A stretch of DNA of 64,000 nt from Cephalotrichum gorgonifer (Eukaryota; Ascomycota; Sordariomycetes; Microascales; Microascaceae), in the NCBI GenBank assembly GCA_900312665.1, contig ONZQ02000012.1, positions 1,041,957-1,105,956 of the forward strand. Reading direction: 5' to 3'. The number at the start of each line of letters is the position of its first letter. Positions within the stretch are counted from its first letter, which is position 1. Made by a program: the position numbers and the translations under genes. Positions 34,638 to 43,860 of this stretch are shown piece after piece. A model generated the notes under the pieces. The model saw only the letters and a list, made by a program, of their open reading frames with translations, had not been told where the DNA came from and did no database searches.

Positions 34638-36212
34638 TCATATGCGTAGCGCGAGACGGAGCCGCAGTAATCGCCTGTGAACCTCCATTTCCAGCTGTCT
34701 CGTCATTTCCTCTCCTTGGTACGTTGACGCCGACGGGCTTGGTGAATGGCAGGGGCCAGGACAAGGAGGCCCTTCGGATGTTCGCTCTATAATGTCACGG
34801 GCGTGTTGGCTCGTAGACTGCGGAAAGATCGAGCCGTTCAGTGGGGAGAGGTAGCTCGTCACTGCGATACGCTGGCGCTCGACTAGATACAAGCAGAGGT
34901 GTACCACGGATACGATGCGAATGTCGGCCAGAGGAGGCGGAGGAGAATGGCCAGATGTAGGGTCGGATAGCGGGGCCGACGCTTCTTTCGCAGCGAGGAG
35001 GAGGTCGGCATCGACTTGCAGTGCGATGAGCACAACGACATACACATTGAGGAGCAGCCCGTGGCAAGCCATGACGAGGTGGCGCACGATGCTACCGGAG
35101 AACTGGCTATTAATTCCCGCTGTCGCTCCCTGTTCAGTCATCGCGATACCATGCGCCCCTGACGGAGACTGCGACGCTGTGAGACATGCTTGGATGGAAC
35201 CACTGTGGACGCGCTGACAGTGCAGGACCTCCAGCAGCTGGCGCGAGGCGGTGAAGACGTCCTGCATGACGCCCCCTAATCCGAACATGTCTGTGGGCGG
35301 GGGGGGCTGCGTATCGGTCCAGGGCCTGTCCGTGTCCGTGGATACGTGGTCCAACCATGCGGCAACTGGTTTGAACGCAGAGTCGTCGAGGATCAGCCCG
35401 CCCGCCGGCCTTATCGAGCCCTCCGTTTCCGCAAGGAAGCAGCTAGAGCTGAGAAGCGAATGGAGCCGGGAGCTGAGCTGAGACAGCCTCATGATAATGT
35501 CCCCCGAGATGGCCTTCTCGTCGGAGACGGGCGGCACGATGTTTCTACCCAGGCTGCAGGGGCGGGTACTGCTATTGTCCGCAAATAATCGACCATCACT
35601 CCCCCTATTAGACCCAGTAGGAGTATCCCAGCTCAGGATGTCGTCCTCGACGGCGTTAGATACACCCGTGCCGATATATATTTGTGAATGTATGGACGAG
35701 AACACGCCCGAATGGTCTTCGCTCCCATCAGTCGCGGCCAAGCTCATCCCACCCGACCCCGGCCAGTCACTCGCCACAGAATTCCAGAGCGGTGAGTTCT
35801 CATCGTTGGAACCAGCCGTATTGGATATAGGAGGGCTCGCACCGGAGCCATCGGCACTCGTACTCGTATTGCTGGCAGTCGGGGTGAGGGCATTGGAAGG
35901 TCCGATAAAAGGTCCCCGGTCCCACTCTGCCAAGCTGTCGTTAGGTGAGCCGGAGCTGGAGTCGGAGCCGGAACCGGAGACGGAGGACCCTGCCTCCCCG
36001 ACCGAGCAGTACCTGCTGCGGCGACCCTTTGGAAGGCTGAAACTGTAGACACACCGGGCGCCCTGGCGGATGCATCGACTGCAAGCGCCGGCAGAATCGG
36101 CCACTAACCGCGTACACCGCAGCTTCTGGCCATGGCATCGATCGCATGACTGCCGTCGCATGGAAACCGGGCTCATCTCAGAGCCCAAATGCCCCGTTAT
36201 TGCCGGGTGCAC
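34638..36212 (-). CDS. AflR-like Zn2Cys6 transcription factor
   Basis: Probable pathway-specific nuclear activator of the PKS-NRPS locus. Single exon, 524 residues. The binuclear zinc cluster is complete: Cys23-x2-Cys26-x6-Cys33-x10-Cys44-x2-Cys47-x6-Cys54, with the basic QKLRC between Cys26 and Cys33 and PKGRRSRY after the cluster, as in the AflR group. A Ser/Gly/Asn-rich linker follows (residues ~70-180), then an alpha-helical C-terminal half with MACHGLLLNVYVVVLIALQVDADLLL, comparable to the AflR-type activation region. Met13 and Met18 are alternative starts just before the cluster. Convergent with the synthase, 530 bases from its stop. Direct control of the synthase is inferred from position and family. 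Confidence 0.88.
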   Translation of the reverse strand: MHPAITGHLGSEMSPVSMRRQSCDRCHGQKLRCTRLVADSAGACSRCIRQGARCVYSFSLPKGRRSRYCSVGEAGSSVSGSGSDSSSGSPNDSLAEWDRGPFIGPSNALTPTASNTSTSADGSGASPPISNTAGSNDENSPLWNSVASDWPGSGGMSLAATDGSEDHSGVFSSIHSQIYIGTGVSNAVEDDILSWDTPTGSNRGSDGRLFADNSSTRPCSLGRNIVPPVSDEKAISGDIIMRLSQLSSRLHSLLSSSCFLAETEGSIRPAGGLILDDSAFKPVAAWLDHVSTDTDRPWTDTQPPPPTDMFGLGGVMQDVFTASRQLLEVLHCQRVHSGSIQACLTASQSPSGAHGIAMTEQGATAGINSQFSGSIVRHLVMACHGLLLNVYVVVLIALQVDADLLLAAKEASAPLSDPTSGHSPPPPLADIRIVSVVHLCLYLVERQRIAVTSYLSPLNGSIFPQSTSQHARDIIERTSEGPPCPGPCHSPSPSASTYQGEEMTRQLEMEVHRRLLRLRLALRI

Positions 36213-38120
36213 CCTGTTTGCCCGGGGACTTTAAGCAGATATGGACGCAACCATAGAACCGCCTGCCTAGAGTCGTAGAGAAGATAGGAGGCATGCGAGG
36301 GGTCCAAGAGGACGTACCACCCATTACATGAAGAAGGCTATTCTGGACAATGGAGGTAGTGACCATGGAATCCCCATCCATTTTACTATCGAGGTTGACA
36401 CGGGTATATATGTATATATGTATATTCGAATGAATTTTTGGCCTCCAACAGATTGGGGCAGTACAGTTCTCGTGATTCCCTTGAAATAGAAAATCGTCCG
36501 TGTAAAAGCCCTCGGTACATACTTTTATGTAGTCTCTGGCGTTTTGACTCGCCCTGGAATCTACCTTCGACACCATTGCTTTTTTCGGACTGATAACGAA
36601 AGAAGGAAATAAGCGAGACACTCATCACGCCAATCGGAAATTTAAGAGAGTGGGGGCGTACTCGATGCCCAGTACATCTCGACATCGTCACAGTAGGTCG
36701 TGCGTGTTGGCGTGGTCTGGGTTGGCTGGTCTCAGACCAAACGATTAGAGCGCCATGTCACGTCGATAAAATCTTAGAAGAACGGATAGAGGGCGCCGAT
36801 CAAGCCCCGGAACTTGCCTTGCGTAACAGCTAGGCTTGTTGGGAAGAGGCGTGCTGATGCTTACCTTGGCGTCTTAGGCCCGAATTCCCAAAAGGTAGCT
36901 CCGATAGGTTCACTGTTAAGACTACAAAGGTCAGATGACCCGGACCAGCAAAGGGACTCAACGAACTGCAAAGTGATTCCGGACACCGTACTTCCATGTT
37001 TCGTGAGTAGCCGATAGGGACACGAAGATCCGATGTAGCTTGCGGAGGGCCTTGTTCTCGCTAATTCGAGTGGCGAACTGAGGGTCCGCATCTATAAATC
37101 TCTTCGTCCAATGCTTACTACTCCAGGAATGATTCACAGGAGAAGACGCCCTTGTGTACGGACGCCGAGAAGAGAGCAATTAGTTCCTCCTCTCGAGTCT
37201 GGAATGACAACGCACGCACGCTTTATATGCTGTACTCGTAATTTACACCCGACGAGCTGTGCTATCCCGGCAGCAATCAGTACAAGGACGCCCGACTGGG
37301 GCCGACGGTGAGGATAAGGTGAACGCAGCCCCGTTTTTTCACAAGCTGGACGATGTTAGACCTGCAGGATTGGGCACGAGTTTGATTCTATGCCGATCTT
37401 AGTCAGGCTAGATGCCTCATACAAGTATCCCGTGTTTTCGTTCACGGCCTGGGGGCGTTAGCACCGTCAACCACCGTCCACCCTCTCATCTCAACAGATA
37501 ACGCCGATCAAATGACGACATGGGCTAGCTTCCTTTAGTATCGTCTTCTAGACCCACCTACGAGACAGCTGCCTATGTGTTAGGCCTTTCAGACTTACAA
37601 CCTTACGGTTCGCATGGACCCTTCTAGGTCCGTCGGTCTACCTGTTGCGACGTGTACCAGAACGGGGGAGCTGCCTCACCGTACGAGAAACCCCTAGCTA
37701 AGTTGTCTTGTCCGGCCGTCGATCCTCAGGTGGCGATCCCGGCTCCTTTGAGTGAGGTTGAGAGCCTTCTTATCGGATGACTGATAGCTCCGATCGCTGA
37801 TGTTCTCATCAACATCATGTAGCTTAATGCTGAGAACCATCCGTAGGACACACCCACAGGTTTTTTTTTTTTTTTTAGGAAAGGACCGCGGGGGGGTTCG
37901 GATGTCTGGTGTGGTGAAATCAAGGGGGGAAGCTTGGTTGGGCTATAGACGAAATCCAGTGGATGGGCCTGGGTTCTGTGGACTTTCGGAAGGAAGAGGG
38001 ATTACCTGGAAAATGAATGGTGAGGGAATACCCCAAGATTACCAGTTTGGTATATCCCACACAGCTTTCTTGGTTGAAATGCATTTTCATAAACCAGCTT
38101 TACTTCAATACCTGTTACAC
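36213..38120. other. Intergenic, no supported gene
   Basis: About 1.9 kb. Includes TA-rich microsatellite-like sequence near 36407-36426 in the regulator's 5' flank and a poly-T run at 37861-37876. Open frames here have no recognisable similarity. Confidence 0.6.
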
Positions 38121-39413
38121 TCATTTCCAGAAGACCCTTCCTTCCATCAATCTCCTCGCGGTCCTAAACACACTCGCCCTGCTCAGATGGCCATGCCCGT
38201 CGTATTCGGCCGCGACAGTCAACTGCCCGCTGGCGTGGGCAATAACTAGGCCAGCACTCTTGTCGTCCGCAGCCCGAACTATGTTCTCCGCCACGGTTGT
38301 GCCGGGGATCTTGGACGCCGCGGCGACGGCCAGCGCGACGGTTATGGGGATGGCCTTGTGCGGCTGGCCAACTGACATGGCGCGTACGACGATGTGGGCC
38401 TCGGATAATCGCGGCGCGGACACGATGGCGATCTTGGGCACGCTCCCGGGCACGTCGTCCACGGTCTCGGCGAGCCCCATCTTCACGGCGGCTAGCCGCC
38501 GGATGTTCTCCAGTCTGGCTAGCAATGCTTCATCGGCGTCGATCTCGGCTGGGGAGACGGTCCCCGAGACGCCGAGGTCCGACGCCAAGACGAAGCAGCA
38601 CGGGTTCGCGGCGTCTATGAGCGTGGCTCGGACGCCGTCGATCTCGTCCGCGGGGTTTCCCGTAGGCAGCAACATACCCGTCCGGGAGCCGGCGGGGTCG
38701 ATGAAGTCTAGCTGGAGGGGCGCCGCGGAGCCGCTCACGCCGTCGATGCTGAAGTCGCCGGACGCGGCCGCCTCGCCGTCGACGACGGGGAACTTTGCGT
38801 GGATCAGCTTACCCGTGTTGGTGTTGCGGATTCGGACGGTGGCCACCTCCGCGCCGCCCTCCGCATCCTTGATCAGCGCGGGCCACACCATTTTCGTGTC
38901 CACGGCGTAGGGACCCACGGCCGAGGACATGTTGCCGCAGTTGCTCGAGTAGTCTACGCTGGCGTCGCGGACGCCGATGGACACGAAGGTGTAGTCGACG
39001 TCGGCGTCAGGGTCATCTGACGGGCCGACGACGCAGATCTTCGAGAGGCTGGAGATGCCGCCGCCTAGCCCGTCGAGCTGTCGGCCGTACGGGTCGGGGC
39101 TACCAATGGTGCCAAGGAATATGGGGCCCCATTCTTCTCTGTCCCTGGGGAGGTCCTCACGGTTGAAGAATATGGCGCGGGACGTACCGCCGCGATAGTA
39201 TGCGGCGGGCAGGGACCGTTGGGCCTGCGAGAAGGAGTGCGTTGTGCTGCTGAGTTGGCGGGTTTGGGGTCTCGCGAGGACCCTTTTCGCGCTTTCACCG
39301 ACGAGATACCTCCATCCAGATTCTCCTGGGGGGATGCGAGTAATACTTGATGGTATGATGCTCGAGGACACGCGCTGCTGGACCGCTAAGGCCGTGGGCA
39401 CGACGTTCGCCAT
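38121..39413 (-). CDS. PrpF-family isomerase (AcnD-accessory type)
   Basis: Member of the PrpF/DUF453 family of diaminopimelate-epimerase-fold isomerases; the characterised bacterial enzyme interconverts methylaconitate isomers in the methylcitrate pathway. Single exon, 430 residues. Core marks: LPAAYYRGGTSRAIFF, the substrate-loop opening of the family, DGLGGGISSLSKICVV, SSNCGNMSSAVGPYAV, and a second half with AIPITVALAVAAASKIPGTTV and IAHASGQLTVAAEY. The first ~65 residues are rich in Ser, Arg and small hydrophobics and almost free of acids, as expected for a mitochondrial targeting peptide. Not accompanied by methylcitrate genes here. It lies 1.9 kb beyond the regulator, same strand; whether it belongs to the cluster is open. 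Confidence 0.88.
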   Translation of the reverse strand: MANVVPTALAVQQRVSSSIIPSSITRIPPGESGWRYLVGESAKRVLARPQTRQLSSTTHSFSQAQRSLPAAYYRGGTSRAIFFNREDLPRDREEWGPIFLGTIGSPDPYGRQLDGLGGGISSLSKICVVGPSDDPDADVDYTFVSIGVRDASVDYSSNCGNMSSAVGPYAVDTKMVWPALIKDAEGGAEVATVRIRNTNTGKLIHAKFPVVDGEAAASGDFSIDGVSGSAAPLQLDFIDPAGSRTGMLLPTGNPADEIDGVRATLIDAANPCCFVLASDLGVSGTVSPAEIDADEALLARLENIRRLAAVKMGLAETVDDVPGSVPKIAIVSAPRLSEAHIVVRAMSVGQPHKAIPITVALAVAAASKIPGTTVAENIVRAADDKSAGLVIAHASGQLTVAAEYDGHGHLSRASVFRTARRLMEGRVFWK

Positions 39414-40276
39414 CTTTCAAGGCGGGAACGGCCCTTGGCATATTATACTGCCAATAAAGAGACGAAAACCCAGAAAAAAGATATAAGAAACCAATGTATA
39501 ACTCTCTCTTGTAGAATAGTTACTTCGAGTCGTTGCCGTTGCGTTTGCGTGCCTCGAAGCTAGCATATGACGACACGTCCGAGCGCCGTCTTGTTTCCCT
39601 GTGCCGAGGAAATCCGAGACCAGGGCCGACTGGTACGTACCTTGGCGGATGTAGCCGCCAGGAGCATGCGGCTATTATAATACCCATCAAATAACTAGAC
39701 GAAAGAAAGATGTGCAAGCAGAGAAGACGGAGGCGGAAGTGCCAGATAAAATATTTACCCGCGAGCGATGGGCTAACTAACACAGAACCATAATTTATTC
39801 CTTTCTTCCTTGTTCGAAGATTATGTACTCTAAAATCCAAGTTTCGCAATTGCGCACTGTGATTGGAACTCTCGTGTCCTGACATCGCTAAGGCCTTACA
39901 TTTGGAACTAGGCCATCATAGCGGCTCCACTCTCGATCCATGTCCAAAGCCCTGCTCTTAAAGTTTACTCCCGCGGCACTGGTGGTGATTCCGGAGCCGA
40001 TATTCAGCTCAGGCTCAGGCTCCTACAAATTTATTTGGGCTCATCCTTATAACAACGGACCAAAGCCGAATTGAACACCCCCGGGCAGGTTCCTCATGTA
40101 AGCCGCTGCCGTTCTCCATACACCCTGGGTAGAGCTGTTCCAAGTCCGGTGGCTAGAGTAGATGTAGGCACCGAATAGTCCACTTCCATCGTCCACGCCC
40201 ATATCGAGCTCTCTTAGTTCCAAGCGCTAGGCTCTTGTACCCACACACGCGGCAGAGTCTTCACCCACAAATCACC
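39414..40276. other. Intergenic before tRNA-Leu
   Basis: 5' flank of the PrpF-type gene and upstream region of the tRNA. Short frames only; nothing recognisable. Confidence 0.6.
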
Positions 40277-40378
40277 GGTAACATGGCCGAGCGGTCTAAG
40301 GCGCCAGGTTAAGGTCTTCCTTAACGATTAATTCCTGGTCATGGTTTCATGGCGTGAGTTCGAATCTCACTGTTATCA
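40277..40378 (+). tRNA. tRNA-Leu (anticodon AAG) with intron
   Basis: Acceptor stem GGTAACA pairs with TGTTATC (one G-U), D-arm GCCGAGCGGTCTAAGGC, anticodon stem CCAGG/CCTGG, T-arm GTGAGTTCGAATCTCAC, and the long variable arm of a class II tRNA (GGTCATGGTTTCATGGC). The anticodon AAG is at 40311-40313, giving Leu (CTT/CTC codons through A-to-I). Between position 37 and the 3' half of the anticodon stem lies an extra ~16-18 bases, a canonical-site nuclear tRNA intron. The discriminator base is A at 40378 and CCA is not encoded. A T-rich run follows at 40381 onward, fit for Pol III termination. Confidence 0.92.
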
Positions 40379-40930
40379 AACTTTTGTCTTTTCCCCCCTC
40401 CTCTTGAATCTTTTTTTTCTTGATCGTCTTCCATATCTTTGCCTTGGTGGAGGAGTTTAGTGTTGATCACTATGCGCTAAAACTTGCAGCAGGTCACTCC
40501 TTGCGGGCGGCTTGTGAGGGGCTATGCTTCGTTGGATAGGAAATCCTGTACGCTCTGAGTTTAGGCTGTCTAATGCGACAAGGAAGGTCGCAACTAACTC
40601 CCTGTTCACAGCGGTGGTTCGATATCTATAATGCCTGTGAGAAGATATCCACGGATAAGCTGCCCAATCTAAAATTCTTTAGCGGTGTATATCGATAGGC
40701 GTCTAGGGAGGGATGTTTATCCTTGGACACTTTCCCAATGTGTGTATAGACTCAGATAGGTAACATTGTCGAACCATACCACACCCAAGTCATGACACAT
40801 GACCAGCCACACGCTTTTATATCCATCTATTGGTCCTTTGAGCTTGATCAGGGTACCGCATAACTACCCTGCAACCCGTCACTGACGACCAAACGACACG
40901 AAGTATCGACAACAAAGGCTCACTTAAATC
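40379..40930. other. Pol III terminator and spacer
   Basis: TTTTGTCTTTTCCCC directly after the tRNA and a T8 run near 40411 can terminate Pol III. The rest is gene-free. Confidence 0.6.
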
Positions 40931-42301
40931 ATGGAAAACGTGCCGTGACCGAGCCAAGACGGCTTAGCATGGAAAGAGTCCCTGTTTGACCTTGTGCCGG
41001 AATGGACGGGAGAACCTTCGATCGCTGCGATTGAAAGTGTCTGTCGCCGACAATTGTCAATTCCCCCCGAGGAACCCTGCACCGCTGCCTTTCACGCGTC
41101 CGGCCTGTTCAATAAAACCTACATTGTCAAATGAACCGGAGACGCTCTGATAATGCGCGTCTCACTGCCGGTCTACCCACGCCACAAGACGCGCGCCGAG
41201 GTAGCCACCCTGCGGTGGGTGCGCGAGAATACCGAAGTTCCCGTCCCCAAAGTGTTCGGTTTTGACGATACCAACGACAATGAGATTGGGTTCTGTGGAT
41301 CTAGACGGAGCTCATGCAGGGTACGTCGGCGTATAAACTGTGGCGGGCCATGTCGATGGAGCAGAAGGTTGAGCTCACGAAGCGAATCGCGACATTCCAG
41401 GTGCAGCTATCGGGGCGTGACAAGCCAGCGTCCATATTCAGCAGCATAGGGACGTTAGACCAGCGGGAGGTCGACCAAAACAACGACGCTGAAGGTTGGG
41501 AAAAGGTCGTTCCAGGCCTGTTGGTTTTCCACGAGTTCTTTAGGGGTGATCACCTTCACTACGGCCTCCCGTGCGGCCCCTTCCACTCTAGCCATGACTG
41601 GCGGAGCTCAGAGTTGAACATCATCCTCCTACATCAGACGGCAGACCTCAAGAAGACGGAGGATGAAGACGAGAAGGAAGACGCAGAGGAGATCTTGATC
41701 GCAGCGCGGAAACTACTCGCCCTTCTTCCCAAGGTCTTCCCCCTAGAAACCTCGGACGAGCCGGAGAGAACGGGGCTCTACCACCACGACCTCCATCTAA
41801 ACAAAATTCTGGTGAACGACAAAGGTGAGATCTCGGCGGTTTTGGACTGGGAGAGCGTCTCAGCACTACCTCTCTGGATGTTGACCCAGGTCCCCAAGTT
41901 CCTCGACGGGCCAGTTCGGGAAGAGGAGCCGCAGCGAGATCTTTATGCGGATGAGACGCCCGAGCAGGCTGCCGCCGCGGCTGAGAAGCGTAACGATCCG
42001 GGCTACTTGGATAATGAGGGGAAGAACGAGCTGTATTTACTTCATTCACAGGATGGAGTACGAGGCGACACAGTTACGGAAGGTCTACAAGGCTAGGCTG
42101 AGAGAAATGTGGTCAGAGTGGCCGATTGAGGAGGGATTCGTGAAGAATGAGTTCTTCCAGGCAGTCTCGCAATGTGATGGGATATGGATGAAAAAGGCGG
42201 GGAGATGGGTCGATCGTATGGAGAAGGGCGAAATGGTACTGTTCGAGGATGCTTGGGATGGGCCTGCAAGAGGAGACGGATTTACTGAGCAACTTAGATA
42301 A
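40931..42301 (+). pseudogene. APH-family phosphotransferase pseudogene
   Basis: Once a fungal aminoglycoside-phosphotransferase-like kinase (small-molecule or choline-kinase-like fold). Recognisable from MENVP to the tail: WKESLFDLVPEWTGEPSI, MRVSLPVYPRHKTRAEVATLRWVRENTEVPVPKVFGFD, MQGTSAYKLWRAMSMEQKVELTKRIA, the catalytic LYHHDLHLNKILV and VLDWESVSALPLW, and RMEYEATQLRKVYKARLREMW. Lesions: TGA at 40946-40948 and 41132-41134, a one-base deletion near 41293 followed by TAG at 41302-41304, and a net +1 insertion near 42033-42040. The conserved second Asn of HDLHLNN is Lys, so even the kinase centre is damaged. The first TGA fits a CGA-to-TGA transition. Confidence 0.85.
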
Positions 42302-42899
42302 AGTGAGCCAAGAATTACCCAAGTGTACCATACGTTATACGACAACCAAACAGCGGTCCCTAACCTCCTCCTTTGCTCGATCATGCAGGCACAGGTACTG
42401 GGGTGCCACAATGGCCTCGCAAACATATACAATGCTGCTCGGTATTTGTATATGTTTGCATATATTCTTACATCCAACACACCCTGAGCGTACCTCTACA
42501 CATAACAACCCAGCACTTGTGAAGCCGAAACTCATTGGACTTCGCATGGTGTCCATCTGCACATCGTTCTGATGTCTCCTCGACCCATATCAAGCCCGTC
42601 CCCCTCCCTACTCATCTGTAAAGGATGAATGAGACTCCTCCTCCGTGGTATATGACCACGAGCCCTTCTTGACATTTGCTCTTGTGCTCTAGCGCTTGGC
42701 GATGGACAGCATCTGGCCCGATTCAGTCCCCGGTGAGATAACTGTGGAGCCCTTAGCAGGAGGAGGGTTTAATCGCATAATTTGCCTCAGTCGTGACCAT
42801 CCAGACGTCGCTTCTGGCAACAAGATGCAGTATATCCCCCCCATCCCCCGATTCGAGAGTGCCTAGTTCAACCAAGAAGTCGCGTCCTCCGTTTCCTCA
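42302..42899. other. Spacer between two decayed kinases
   Basis: No supported gene. May include further eroded sequence of either flanking pseudogene. Confidence 0.5.
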
Positions 42900-43400
42900 A
42901 TGAACACACGAACATACACACTCCAAGGGCTATCGCGTTTGATGAGACGGAGAACAATCCACTCGGCTCCCTATGCGGTTCAGCATCGCATCTCTGGAAC
43001 CGACCTGTACTCATCCTTCCCGAAGCTAAGCCATGAGGAACGGTGCCCAGTTGCGCGGGAGCTGGACGGTAGATTTAATTAGATGCTACGTGTACACAGC
43101 AGGGTTGCCGGAAAATTAATCCTGCCTCTTAATGACCACGGAAAAACGATCCGCAGATTCATGTCGCGCCTCTGGGATCCAAGGCCGCTGGTCTTGCTAG
43201 GACAGAAGCCGGGCAGTGACTGTGCTCGCCCACTCGTGGATGTGATTCTAGAAGATATAACAAGAGCAGTTTCTTCTGTTGCCTTCAACCTGCACCACTT
43301 AGACTCTCTTGGAGGGGACTTTACAAGACAAGAGCTAGTAAGGCTTGTCAGTCGTTCTTGCTCTATCAAAACTATTACTAATGTAGACATTGGAGAGCCT
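42900..43400 (+). pseudogene. Second APH-like kinase remnant
   Basis: One frame reads PYAVQHRISGTDLYSSFPKLSHEERCPVARELDGRFN, stop (TAG 43080-43082), MLRVHSRVAGKLILP. This matches the middle of fungal APH-like proteins, where a V/IQ-x-RI-x-G-x-L motif is followed by L-S-H-E-E-R-x-x-x-A-x-E-L and a segment ending in AG-x-L-x-L-P. The stop would be Gln if CAG had become TAG. Downstream the frame stays open to 43715 but I see no HxD or DWE motif. Assignment rests on a short motif run, so it is moderate at best. Confidence 0.4.
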
Positions 43401-43860
43401 GAGTTCTACAGGGAGGCCACTCTCCATGTTTTCGGAATAATAGTACCAGGCCTTGTTAGGAGGACTTGCCAGCATATCATCCTGCATGGCTGCAGTTGTA
43501 CGACATCAATGTGCATACATATATGCCTTACAGTCCGCCACCATGCAGCCTGCCCAATCCCAGAAGGCCTGCGAGTTACTGCGCCTCCTTCTAAAGGGCT
43601 GTACAGTGGTGAGAATCACATCGGTCTGTCATTTTTTTTTCCTGAGGGGGGCAGGGTTGTGGCTTTTGCAGGTCTAATACTCGGTACGGCCACACACTTC
43701 ACCCAATCACCCTAGACCAAGCCTGCCCCCGTCCCAGCAACTTTTACGCTTTTCCCGCGGGTCCCCCAGCCTGAAAGGAAATTGAATCTTTCTCCTTGAT
43801 TCAATCTCTCCAATCTAGCGTCCTCATTCAATCATTCCTCCAATGCCCTGGACCACAATC
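43401..43860. other. Spacer and 5' flank of the ankyrin gene
   Basis: Open frame continues from the preceding remnant without recognisable domains. A T9 run (43633-43641) and a CT-rich stretch before 43840 look like promoter/5' UTR sequence of the next gene. Confidence 0.5.

Noticed and set aside
38017..38910. 297-codon plus-strand frame opposite the PrpF-type gene
   Set aside because: The minus strand encodes a complete PrpF-family protein; the opposite frame is Ser/Ala-rich and featureless.
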